Origin: Spirosoma sp.
GTDB lineage: Bacteria > Bacteroidota > Bacteroidia > Cytophagales > Spirosomataceae
Direction: 5' to 3'
Length of the DNA: 15,317 nucleotides
Assembly (NCBI GenBank): GCA_025351545.1
Contig: JANXVQ010000229.1
Coordinates: forward strand, 1 to 15,317
Shown here: positions 7,122 through 14,447 of the stretch, piece by piece
Numbering within the stretch: the stretch's first letter is position 1
Layout of the letters: every line of letters begins with the position of its first letter
Program-made: the position numbers and the translations under genes
The notes under the pieces: generated by a model
What the model saw: only the letters and a program-made list of their open reading frames with translations
What the model was told of the DNA's origin: nothing
The model's database searches: none

Positions 7122-7156
7122 TACTTCGCTGCCCACAACAAGTGAACAGCGAAGTA
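7122..7156 (-). terminator. Probable terminator of bshB1
   Basis: TACTTCGCTG (7122-7131) and CAGCGAAGTA (7147-7156) form a perfect 10-bp stem with a 15-base loop. Read on the minus strand, the stem is followed by TTGTTTTAAA, a modest U tract. It lies 80 bases beyond the bshB1 stop, in the direction of its transcription. Confidence 0.5.
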
Positions 7157-7235
7157 GAAGAGCATTGACCAGTGGTTCAACAGATAACCTTACTGAGAAG
7201 TCCCGGAACTGAAGCAGGAAATTTGAGGACTTATA

Positions 7236-7955
7236 TTACACGAGGGCAAATAAATTCTGGATGCCCAGCATCCGTCGGCTAATGAACCCTTCGCCAAATT
7301 CTACACCAATCATGTGGCCGTGTTCTCGGGTGCGGGATTCCAGAAACTTCATAAATGGCTCGCCCGAAATATAACTTTGTGGCTCGTTACTTTCTGGATT
7401 AAAAAATTGACTTTTATAGGCTTTGATCGCTGCCAGTTTCTGGTTCCAGTAAGGCGTTACGTCAACGATAAAATCGGGCTTCAGCGAGCGGTCCTGAATG
7501 AAGTGATAGACAAACTTAGGCCGGTGAGCTTCCTGTGGTTTCCCATCTTTACTAACCGTTTTTATTTGTCGTAAACCAGCATAAAAACAAGCGTCTACAA
7601 CCAGTTCAGAGGCCCGTCCGTGATCAGGATGGCGGTCGTCCGGGGTATTTGTTAAAACAATTTCGGGCCGAAACTGCCGAATAACAGCAATGAGGGCCAG
7701 TTGATGCTGTTCATCATTTCGGAAAAATGCATCGCGAAACCCCATATTTTCCCGAGCCATCAAGTTCATTAATCTAGCGCCTTCTGCGGCTTCCTGCGCA
7801 CGGATTTCGGGCGTTCCCCGTGTTCCCAATTCACCCCGTGTCAGGTCAACGCCAGCAATAGTTTTCCCCTGTGCACCAAGCGAAAGAATAGTACCGGCAC
7901 AGGTCATTTCAATATCATCAGGATGGGCCGCAATGGCCAATACGTCAACGGTCAT
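7236..7955 (-). CDS. bshB1: Bacillithiol biosynthesis deacetylase BshB1
   Basis: This 239-residue protein of the LmbE/PIG-L zinc-deacetylase family is predicted to remove the acetyl group from GlcNAc-malate, giving GlcN-malate, the second step of bacillithiol synthesis in the cytosol. The zinc motif AHPDD supplies His11 and Asp14 and the second motif HPDH supplies His112. GELGTRGT (41-48), ENMGFRDAFF (70-79) and FVYHFIQDR are characteristic of BshB1 rather than of MshB or general LmbE proteins. The protein is full length. The bshA and bshC genes are not in the window; in Bacteroidota they are usually unlinked. It is transcribed away from the nitrilase-like gene, with 167 bases between the two starts and no exact -7 match seen. 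Confidence 0.93.
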   Translation of the reverse strand: MTVDVLAIAAHPDDIEMTCAGTILSLGAQGKTIAGVDLTRGELGTRGTPEIRAQEAAEGARLMNLMARENMGFRDAFFRNDEQHQLALIAVIRQFRPEIVLTNTPDDRHPDHGRASELVVDACFYAGLRQIKTVSKDGKPQEAHRPKFVYHFIQDRSLKPDFIVDVTPYWNQKLAAIKAYKSQFFNPESNEPQSYISGEPFMKFLESRTREHGHMIGVEFGEGFISRRMLGIQNLFALV

Positions 7956-8122
7956 GTACTTATGTAGTTATTGGATTTTGCATTAATGCTACTGGGCAGT
8001 TAAGTGCTAGCTTACCGTATTTAAACGTGTTAGCGCTAGACAAAACGTATTCAGCAAAGACGCAATAATGCCTGACAGATACTTAATCAACCAGACATCT
8101 AATTTGTTCCTGATTTACCCTA

Positions 8123-9211
8123 ATGGGCGCGGTTAGCGGTATTTCGATAGAAACGCTTTATTTTGGCAGCCCAACCACTAACACTACAGTAGTTCCTTAC
8201 CCCATGTCTTATAAAACCCTTGCTCTCCAGTTAACCTGTCAGACAGTCAACTCCTGCCAAACGCGCGATGAAGCCGAAGCAAAAATGCTTCAAACCATTG
8301 AGCGAATTGAACGCCAAATTATCGCTTCGGTCGGCCTTATTGGCCGCGACACATTGCTGATTGTTGTGCCAGAATTTTTCCTGACGGGTCCACCAGTCGA
8401 TGAAACGATAGAGCAATGGCGTGAAAAAGCCGCTCTCGACATCGACGGGCGGATTTACGAGGCACTAAGTGCTATGGTGCAACGGCAACAGATTTATTTT
8501 TCGGGGAATGCCTACGAACAGGACCCGTTTTTCCCCGAACTCTATTTCCAGACTAATTTTATTATTGGGCCTAGTGGTGATGTCATGTTGCGCTATCGTC
8601 GCCTGAACGCGATGTTTACGCCCACACCTCACGACGTTTGGGAATTGTATCTGGACGCTTACGGCTATGATTCTTTGTTCCCGGTGGTTAAAACGAACAT
8701 TGGTAATCTAGCTTGCATTGCTTCGGAAGATATCCTATCTCCTGAAGTTGCCCGCTGTTTAACAATGCGAGGAGCTGAAATACTGATACACTCAACTTCA
8801 GAAATTGGCAGCCCCCTGTTAACTCAGAAAAATATAGCCAAACAGGCACGGGCTATTGAGAACATGGCTTACGTTGTATCGGCTAATTCGGGGGGGGTAC
8901 TTGGCGGCTCACTTCCATCCGGTACTACGGATGGCGGCTCTAAAATTATTGATCCAAAAGGTATCATATTGGCCGAAGCAGCCTATGGCGAAAGTATTGT
9001 TGCCAACGCCGATATTGATCTGGCGGCTCTGCGCGAGTTCCGTCAGCGACCTGCTATCGGGAACCTGCTTGCTCGCCAGCGGCTGGAACTTTACGCCCAA
9101 AGTTATGCTAAACATAGTATTTACCCGCCAGATACGCTCCTGAGTCAACCGGCTGAGCGAGCACATTTTATGCGAACTCAACAAGAAGTTATCAAAAAAT
9201 TATACAACTAG
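8123..9211 (+). CDS. Nitrilase-superfamily (carbon-nitrogen hydrolase) protein with altered active-site residues
   Basis: The 362-residue product has the alpha-beta-beta-alpha CN-hydrolase fold markers. Glu84 in VVPEFFLTG is the catalytic Glu. The usual Lys motif (YRK) reads YRR at 158-160 and the usual Cys motif (ICxDxxFPE) reads IASEDILSPE at 199-208, aligning Ser201 with the nucleophile; Cys198 is three residues earlier. ARAIENMAYVVSANSGG (242-258) and GGSKIIDPKG (271-280) are standard later strands. I kept ATG 8123 because the segment ISIETLYFGSP before Met28 resembles N-terminal extensions I remember in similar bacterial proteins; ATG 8204 is the alternative. The substrate is unknown, and it may be a pseudoenzyme or use different chemistry. 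It ends at a large hairpin shared with the convergent permease gene. Confidence 0.85.
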   Translation: MGAVSGISIETLYFGSPTTNTTVVPYPMSYKTLALQLTCQTVNSCQTRDEAEAKMLQTIERIERQIIASVGLIGRDTLLIVVPEFFLTGPPVDETIEQWREKAALDIDGRIYEALSAMVQRQQIYFSGNAYEQDPFFPELYFQTNFIIGPSGDVMLRYRRLNAMFTPTPHDVWELYLDAYGYDSLFPVVKTNIGNLACIASEDILSPEVARCLTMRGAEILIHSTSEIGSPLLTQKNIAKQARAIENMAYVVSANSGGVLGGSLPSGTTDGGSKIIDPKGIILAEAAYGESIVANADIDLAALREFRQRPAIGNLLARQRLELYAQSYAKHSIYPPDTLLSQPAERAHFMRTQQEVIKKLYN

Positions 9212-9214
9212 ATT

Positions 9215-9264
9215 TATCTAAAACTACTCTAACCAATGCAGAGCGGTCAGGGTAGTTTTAGATA
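9215..9264. terminator. Large bidirectional hairpin between convergent genes
   Basis: Arms 9215-9234 and 9245-9264 pair at 18 of 20 positions around a 10-base loop; the first 13 pairs (TATCTAAAACTAC with its complement) are perfect. One of the two exceptions is a G-U pair in each transcript. It starts 3 bases after the nitrilase stop and lies 27 bases past the permease stop, the expected place for a shared terminator. The U tract is weak. Confidence 0.65.
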
Positions 9265-9291
9265 GTTGAGCTATGAATTTCAGGCCGTTTC

Positions 9292-10413
9292 CTATGATTC
9301 GTTTACGGTGACTTTAGCCTTTCGCCGACGACGGGGAAGGCGAAATAAACTGCTGCCGGTTTCGTCGGGCGTTTGATCACCCAGGAGCACTCCCCAAGGC
9401 CGCAGATTGTCTACCCGGTCGAAAATCACTTTTAAAATCGCAATAGATGGAATTGATAAAAACATGCCCGCTACGCCTGCCAATGTACCACCAATCAGCA
9501 CGCCTACAATTGATACAAGTGCATTCATCCGAACTTTAGAGGCTACAATAAAGGGAACAAATACATTGTTGTCAATAAATTGCACGAGTAGAAAAACACC
9601 AATAACTCCAATAATAACAGAGGGTTGGGGATTATTGCTAAACGTAATGATTACGGTTAGCACTGTAGCCACCAGCCCGCCAATGTACGGAACCAGATTA
9701 AGGATAGCCGCCATAATACCCAACAGGATAGCATATTGCACACCTAAGAGCAGCAACCCAATGGAATTTAGAGCTGCCACACAGCCCGTTTCAATGAGTA
9801 AACCAACCATATAACTCTGGATAACGGACTTTATTTCGCTCAGTATTTCTCGTACTCGCTCGGTATGTTTCTCTGCAAAAAGTACGACTACGAAGTGCAA
9901 TAACATCGATCGGTAGTAAAGCAGTAGAAAAACATAGATTGGAATCAGCGTCAAGGTGCCAAGTGGCCCCGTAATGAAACCAAGCGTGTTGGGACTCTGC
10001 AAACTATCAAGCGTTTGCGCCTGGGCTTTTTGAAGATATTTTTCCTGTTGTCGATAGCTTACATTGTATTCGCGCCGAACCCACCGTTTGGCATCGCTGA
10101 AAAAATCGGTTAAATTCTGCCGAATTTTAGGCAAATCATCGGCAAAGTCAGATAGTTGCATGGACAAGGTTACCATTATACCCGCCACCACAATTATTGC
10201 CAGCAACAGGGCCAGACTGATGGCAATAACCTTGTGCATGCCTAACCGGAGAAGTCTGTTCTCAACAGGCCGAAGCAATACAGCCACCAGACCCGCCATA
10301 GCCAGCGGCACCAGAATATCCTGCCCCAAATAAATACCGGCTGTCAGAATAGCCAGAGCAAGTAATGAATGAGAAAACTGATGATAATGAGGGCGAGTAG
10401 ATTCTGAATTCAT
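9292..10413 (-). CDS. AI-2E family transporter (PerM/UPF0118-type permease)
   Basis: This 373-residue inner-membrane protein has about eight hydrophobic segments. These include LAILTAGIYLGQDILVPLAM near the N-terminus, a helix pair at about 60-88, GTLTLIPIYVFLLLYY (about 152-167) and a closely packed cluster from about 205 to 345. An amphipathic soluble stretch (about 90-145, FADDLPKIRQNLTDFF...) separates the N-terminal helices from the rest, as is usual for this family. Motifs NLVPYIGG and VFLSIPSIAILKVIFDR-like sequence (here MFLSIPSIAILKVI) identify the AI-2E transporter family. Members have been linked to AI-2 export or to Na+/H+ exchange, so the cargo is open. The basic C-terminal tail (RLPRRRRKAK) is cytosolic. 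A small hairpin at 10461-10484 lies in its leader region. Confidence 0.92.
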   Translation of the reverse strand: MNSESTRPHYHQFSHSLLALAILTAGIYLGQDILVPLAMAGLVAVLLRPVENRLLRLGMHKVIAISLALLLAIIVVAGIMVTLSMQLSDFADDLPKIRQNLTDFFSDAKRWVRREYNVSYRQQEKYLQKAQAQTLDSLQSPNTLGFITGPLGTLTLIPIYVFLLLYYRSMLLHFVVVLFAEKHTERVREILSEIKSVIQSYMVGLLIETGCVAALNSIGLLLLGVQYAILLGIMAAILNLVPYIGGLVATVLTVIITFSNNPQPSVIIGVIGVFLLVQFIDNNVFVPFIVASKVRMNALVSIVGVLIGGTLAGVAGMFLSIPSIAILKVIFDRVDNLRPWGVLLGDQTPDETGSSLFRLPRRRRKAKVTVNES

Positions 10414-10662
10414 AGCGATGAAAAAAGTTATACTATCGTCAACATAGTTAACAGAGCAACACGCCGAAAAAATATTTCCGGCGTCGTGATAATTATGCAG
10501 TATTATACATAAGCTGTGAAATATAGATTGGGTTTAACACTTTTTCCGAAAAATGGCTGAACGGGCAAATAGTTAGTTATTGTTTCAGTCCAGTAGTTAT
10601 TATAGTCGGTCATTAAAAAGTAAGCCGTTTCAGTACAAAGCACCTTTTGCCGAACCCTGGCG

Positions 10663-10670
10663 TATATTTG
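10663..10670 (+). promoter_or_regulatory. Bacteroidota -7 box for the yrdC-like/cca unit
   Basis: TATATTTG is an exact match to TAnnTTTG, 14 bases before the ATG at 10685. Transcription would start near 10677, leaving a leader of only about 8 bases. This supports ATG 10685 as the start rather than the longer open frame from 10580. A good -33 TTTG at the normal spacing is not seen. Confidence 0.45.
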
Positions 10671-10684
10671 CGGTTTATTATGTC

Positions 10685-11248
10685 ATGACCCCAACCATAC
10701 GCGACATTGCCTACCAGCTTCGGCTTGGAAAACTTATTGCCCTAGCCGATGAGACGGGCTGGTCTGTTATTGCCGACCCTATCAACGATGCAGCTGTTGA
10801 GCAATTACTAACCTTACAGCCGCTAATGCCCACCAGCGTGCAGCCAACGGTGATTATCCAAAACCCCGACCAGCTAGTTTTGTACGTAGCAAAAATTCCG
10901 GATGTAGCTTATGACCTGGTTGAATTTGCTGAGAATCCGCTAACCGTTGTTTACGAGCAGGGTAAGAATCTGTCAGCAATTCTGTGGAAAACGTCAGAGA
11001 CTGCGGTAGGAGCGGGGGGAGCGCCAACCGGCGAAGTGGCCGTCCGACGTTCGTTGAATGCGGAGGTACAACGCTTGATTGGTAGCTTCGGACGCGGGTT
11101 GCTTTCTATTCCGCTGGAGTCGATCACACTGCCGCCCGCGGTCGAAACGCTCATTGTCGAACGGTTTGGATCGCTGCCCGGAATGCCTAAACGGCCGCGC
11201 ATTATGAAGCTGGCTGTCAATGGAGAAATTAATTTTATTAGAAAATAA
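10685..11248 (+). CDS. Degenerate Sua5/YciO/YrdC-fold protein
   Basis: From ATG 10685 the product has 187 residues. It aligns by eye with the TsaC/YrdC fold: GKLIALADETGWSVIADP (15-32) corresponds to the GGxxAYPTETVYGLGCDP block, AAVEQLLTL (36-44) to the helix after it, ENPLTVVY (83-90) to the PGPVTFV strand, and GEVAVRRSLNAEVQRLIGSFGRGLLSI (117-142) to the AVRxPxHP...GPLxST block. The KxR ATP-site motif is absent (residues 45-54 read QPLMPTSVQP) and the TSAN motif is replaced by SIPLES. It is therefore unlikely to make threonylcarbamoyl-AMP like TsaC; an RNA-binding or regulatory role is possible. It lies 50 bases before cca on the same strand, so a shared tRNA-related role is suggested. The fold assignment is moderately sure, the function unknown. 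Confidence 0.72.
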   Translation: MTPTIRDIAYQLRLGKLIALADETGWSVIADPINDAAVEQLLTLQPLMPTSVQPTVIIQNPDQLVLYVAKIPDVAYDLVEFAENPLTVVYEQGKNLSAILWKTSETAVGAGGAPTGEVAVRRSLNAEVQRLIGSFGRGLLSIPLESITLPPAVETLIVERFGSLPGMPKRPRIMKLAVNGEINFIRK

Positions 11249-11298
11249 GTTGTCAGTCATGGCGTGGCGTAATAGCTGACCATGACTATCAGGTATAC

Positions 11299-12813
11299 AT
11301 GAATTTTAGCGACACCTTACATAAGAACCCGGTTTTTAATGTCATTGCCCAACAGGCCGATGCCCTTGGCTTACGCACATACGTTATCGGCGGATTTGTG
11401 CGCGATTTGGTTTTAGAGCGGCCATCGAAAGATATTGATGTCGTGTGCATTGGTAGTGGTATCACGCTTGCCGAAGCCGTTGGAAAAGCACTGCGAACAA
11501 ACGTAGCTGTGTTTCCCAACTTCGGTACGGCTATGTTGCGGGCCATCCAGCCTGGAGTAGCCCCGCCAAACATTGACCCCGTTGAGGCCATACCGGGTCA
11601 GGAAGAGTGGGAAGTTGAATTTGTCGGTGCCCGCAAGGAATCATATCGGAGTGAATCGCGCAAGCCAATAGTAGAAGATGGCACGCTCGAAGACGACCAA
11701 AACCGTCGCGATTTTACCATCAATGCAATGGGTATCAGCTTAAACGCCAATGCCTTTGGCGAACTGCTTGACCCATTTGGCGGACTGAAAGATCTCAAGC
11801 GAAAAATCATCCGTACGCCACTCAATCCCGATATTACGTTTTCCGACGATCCATTGCGTATGATGCGGGCCATCCGTTTTGCATCGCAGTTGGGTTTCGA
11901 TATTGAGCCAGATACCTTCGATGCTATCGTTCGCATGAACGAGCGAATCAACATTGTTTCGCGGGAACGTGTAACCGACGAATTGAATAAAATTATTCTA
12001 TCACCCACGCCTTCTTATGGGTTCAAGTTGCTTTATCACGCTGGATTGCTGGAACGGATCTTCCCCGAATTGATTGCCCTGAAAGGCGTTGAAACGATAG
12101 AAGGAAAGGGCCACAAAGATAATTTTTACCATACGCTGCAAGTTCTCGATAACATCGCTAATCGTACCGAGCCCAATCGATACGCAGGTGATGCACAGAA
12201 TGAATTATGGTTGCGTTGGGCAGCTCTATTACACGACATCGCCAAACCGGCTACCAAGCGTTTCGACGCAAAAGTCGGCTGGACATTTCATGGCCACGAA
12301 GATATGGGTGCCCGTTGGGTGCCGGGTATTTTTCGAACCATGAAACTGCCGCTTAATGAGCATATGCGTTTTGTGCAGAAGCTCGTGCGATTGCATTTGC
12401 GGCCTATTGCGCTCACAAAGGAACAAATAACGGACTCCGCTCTTCGCCGATTGTTAGTCGATGCGGGCGACGATCTGGAGGGGCTTATGGCGCTCTGCCG
12501 GGCTGATATTACGTCGAAGAATTATGAGCGGGTGCAGAAACACCTGCGTAATTTCGACCGGGTTGAACGCAAATTGCATGACCTCGAAGAACGCGACAAA
12601 CTTCGCAGTTTTCAGCCGGTTATCACGGGTGAGCTAATTATGGAGACATTCGGTTTACCTCCGTCCAAGGAAGTGGGCGAACTTAAATCCGTTCTGCGGG
12701 AAGCAATCTTAGACGGTCTTGTTTCCAACTCGCTTGAGGTTGCCTACCCGTTTTTAATTGAAGAAGGCCGTAAACGCGGTTTAACCGCTAAAACAATGAA
12801 TAATGTAGAGTGA
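11299..12813 (+). CDS. cca: CCA tRNA nucleotidyltransferase with HD domain
   Basis: The 504-residue enzyme adds or repairs the 3' CCA of tRNA using CTP and ATP. The class II polymerase-beta head contains GGFVRD (31-36) and the metal motif DIDVV with Asp45 and Asp47. RRDFTINAM (136-144) and SDDPLRMMRAIRFASQLGF (182-200) are the nucleotide-selection and neck motifs. An HD phosphohydrolase domain follows: His278 in NFYHTLQ, HD at 312-313 (LLHDIAKP), and HGHE at 331-334. This domain combination is the form I know from Bacteroidota. Between GTAML (76-80) and VEFVGARKESY (106-116) there are about 19 extra proline-rich residues compared with homologues I recall. It is probably co-transcribed with the upstream YrdC-like gene. 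Confidence 0.95.
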   Translation: MNFSDTLHKNPVFNVIAQQADALGLRTYVIGGFVRDLVLERPSKDIDVVCIGSGITLAEAVGKALRTNVAVFPNFGTAMLRAIQPGVAPPNIDPVEAIPGQEEWEVEFVGARKESYRSESRKPIVEDGTLEDDQNRRDFTINAMGISLNANAFGELLDPFGGLKDLKRKIIRTPLNPDITFSDDPLRMMRAIRFASQLGFDIEPDTFDAIVRMNERINIVSRERVTDELNKIILSPTPSYGFKLLYHAGLLERIFPELIALKGVETIEGKGHKDNFYHTLQVLDNIANRTEPNRYAGDAQNELWLRWAALLHDIAKPATKRFDAKVGWTFHGHEDMGARWVPGIFRTMKLPLNEHMRFVQKLVRLHLRPIALTKEQITDSALRRLLVDAGDDLEGLMALCRADITSKNYERVQKHLRNFDRVERKLHDLEERDKLRSFQPVITGELIMETFGLPPSKEVGELKSVLREAILDGLVSNSLEVAYPFLIEEGRKRGLTAKTMNNVE

Positions 12814-12894
12814 TGATAGTTTCCTCATAACCAAAGAGTCACAATTTATTTTTTGCTCATACTTATTGATCTACATTCATTACTAATTTATCTT

Positions 12895-13101
12895 ATGGAG
12901 AATAATACCAATTTTCGGCGCTTTTTTGGCGCATCACTTACCATTCTGGGTGTAGTTGTCGTGCTATTCGCCTTAGTCACTTTCCTGTCAGAAGGGAGGG
13001 CCGTATTGGGTATGCATGTATCAAAAGCAGAATCGGCTGCCCCCTTCATCGTCGGTATGATTTTCCTTGTTACGGGCGTAAATCTCGTGCGGGAATCGTA
13101 A
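12895..13101 (+). CDS. Small two-helix membrane protein, unknown function
   Basis: The reading frame from ATG 12895 encodes 68 residues. A charged N-terminus (MENNTNFRRFF) is followed by a hydrophobic segment at about 11-32 (ASLTILGVVVVLFALVTFL), a short polar loop (SEGRAVLGMHVSKAESA), a second hydrophobic segment at about 46-62 (APFIVGMIFLVTGVNL) and a short charged tail. An in-frame ATG at 12853 would add 14 residues with no family-like character, so I prefer the shorter form. I do not recognise a named family. It stands alone, 81 bases after cca and convergent with the peptidase gene. Confidence 0.65.
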   Translation: MENNTNFRRFFGASLTILGVVVVLFALVTFLSEGRAVLGMHVSKAESAAPFIVGMIFLVTGVNLVRES

Positions 13102-13109
13102 AAAGATGG

Positions 13110-13153
13110 GTGATGTATGGTATAGCTAGCTGACGACAGCCTATATCATTCAC
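13110..13153. terminator. Imperfect bidirectional hairpin between convergent genes
   Basis: GCTG at 13129-13132 and CAGC at 13137-13140 close a 4-base loop. The stem continues, after a CTA bulge, with TATAG against CTATA and imperfectly out to GTGA/TCAC at 13110-13153. It overlaps the peptidase stop codon and follows the small membrane gene by 8 bases. U tracts are weak. Confidence 0.4.
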
Positions 13154-13941
13154 TTAGAGAGCTTTGCTGTTAATAACCATTCGTATGTATTGACCGGCTG
13201 AGGAAGCCCGTTCGGCTGAATTTGCAGATACATCAGGTGTAAATGCGTTGGCGACCGGGTTTTGTAGGCGTTAAAGCCGGTCCTGCCCATTTCGGATAGT
13301 TTCTGTCCGGCCTTTACCCACTGCCCCGGCGACACATCGACTTCACTATTGTGGGCATAGTAAAATAGCCCGTGGAGGGCAGGGTCATAAATCCAGATCC
13401 AGTTACCTCCCCGGTATTCGGAGCCGGGTTTCCAATCGGTTTCGATGGCCAGCACCAGTCCCCGGCTCATAGCCAGCACGTCGGCTGGTTTGCCTGTGCG
13501 GTCATCAATGTAATCCCGATTGCGGTCGCTGATGAAAATATCCTGCGCGGGATGGCTACCCCGAACGGCATAATCGAACAGATCGAAGCCGTTTCCCCGA
13601 TAACCTTCGCCGTGTGTACCGCCAATGGCACTGGTCGTGTAACCACGCAGTGGAAAGCTGAAATACATACCTGTCCGGCGCAGGCTGTCGCGTTGGATCG
13701 AATCCTGCTGATAACTTTCGATGCTGCGAAACCGGGCCTGCAATCCATGCATGATGTTGCTGAACTGCATCCGGGCTGAGTCGGGCGTTACGCTTTGCTC
13801 CCGAATTTGGGTGTACAAAGTCTGAAATTGTTGGCAATAGGCATACAGCGTAGGCTCATCGGAATTGCTGATAACTACCTGCGATGAAGCCGCATTTAGT
13901 CCCCCTATCAATAATGCTCCCAAAATACCCACTACCCTCAT
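13150..13941 (-). CDS. M23 family metallopeptidase (LytM-type), secreted
   Basis: Starting at the minus-strand ATG at 13941 gives 263 residues with a clear signal peptide (MRVVGILGALLIGGLNAASSQ, cleavage near residue 20). The longer frame to 14022 would bury this behind 27 extra residues, so I reject it. The M23 zinc site is complete: His130 and Asp134 in GSHPAQD, and His235 in THLHLMY with His233 beside it. FYYAHNSEVDVSPGQWVKAGQKLSEMGRTG (about 193-222) is the classic LytM core with His197. A charged insert (SDRNRDYIDDRTGKPADVL) lies between the first metal motif and the core. The expected role is cleavage of peptidoglycan cross-links in the periplasm. The mature N-terminal part (about 25-90) is helical and may form a coiled coil. 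Confidence 0.9.
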   Translation of the reverse strand: MRVVGILGALLIGGLNAASSQVVISNSDEPTLYAYCQQFQTLYTQIREQSVTPDSARMQFSNIMHGLQARFRSIESYQQDSIQRDSLRRTGMYFSFPLRGYTTSAIGGTHGEGYRGNGFDLFDYAVRGSHPAQDIFISDRNRDYIDDRTGKPADVLAMSRGLVLAIETDWKPGSEYRGGNWIWIYDPALHGLFYYAHNSEVDVSPGQWVKAGQKLSEMGRTGFNAYKTRSPTHLHLMYLQIQPNGLPQPVNTYEWLLTAKLSK

Positions 13942-14300
13942 GAACGAAGTTACGTCAATCTTCACTGCTGTTTGTATTCGATTAAGGAGGTAAAAATACA
14001 CAAAGTCGCGTGACTGACGCAATGAATGCTACACAGTGAATTTTTCCTGTAGCGTCATTACCTGTCCCAGCACCTTATTATAGATCAATGCTGGAACAGC
14101 CATAGCCGAATAATGTGGGTAGGGCTGGGGCCACAATTAGAAAATATCGCTGGAAAAATCGTCCCAGTTACCGGCCTTTAACTGAACTCGGCCCGGCGAT
14201 ACACAAGTTTCATAAAGTTGCGTATTATACCACCACTTTGTTGGAGACAGAATAGTTTCGCCTTCTTCAACAGTAACGCGTATAAGCTTAGCTGTTCTAA

Positions 14301-14447
14301 TTTGAGTAAGCAGGGTTTTCTTATAAAAATGCCTTGTGTGAGGTCAGATTCTTAAATCTGACCTGTGAGGTTTCTTCAAACCGACCTCACAAGAATAGTC
14401 TGATTATCAACGTGTCAGTTTTTATAAGAAAGCCCTGTTTGAGTAAG
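14301..14447. repeat. Target-site duplication TTTGAGTAAG flanking the small element
   Basis: TTTGAGTAAG occurs at 14301-14310 and again at 14438-14447, directly abutting both ends of the inverted-repeat element. The two copies are identical, as expected for the duplicated target of a transposition event that has not had time to diverge. Confidence 0.85.
14311..14437. mobile_element. 127-bp MITE-like non-autonomous insertion element
   Basis: The ends are terminal inverted repeats matching at 18 of 19 bases: CAGGGTTTTCTTATAAAAA at 14311-14329, and CAGGGCTTTCTTATAAAAA read inward from 14437 on the minus strand. Identical 10-bp direct repeats flank it. The interior has no coding frame but is highly structured. 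It contains a perfect 10-bp hairpin (AGGTCAGATT at 14341-14350 with AATCTGACCT at 14355-14364), a second hairpin (GTGAGGT at 14365-14371 with ACCTCAC at 14384-14390), and an alternative outer pairing TGTGAGGTC (14337-14345) with GACCTCACA (14383-14391). Such an element would be moved in trans by a full-length insertion sequence with the same ends. CA-ended repeats and a 9-10 base duplication are compatible with the IS4 superfamily, but I cannot assign it. Confidence 0.85.

Noticed and set aside
9407..9814. Plus-strand open frame of 135 codons within the permease region
   Set aside because: It is the reverse-strand shadow of the AI-2E permease and has no independent start context or motifs.
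10580..10684. Upstream extension of the YrdC-like protein
   Set aside because: The added 35 residues have no similarity to the fold, and an exact -7 promoter box lies inside this stretch.
13984..13990. AAGGAGG on the plus strand resembling a Shine-Dalgarno site
   Set aside because: No start codon follows at a suitable distance on that strand, and genes here do not use such sites.
13942..14022. 27-residue N-terminal extension of the M23 peptidase
   Set aside because: It would place the signal peptide internally; the ATG at 13941 gives a normal signal sequence.
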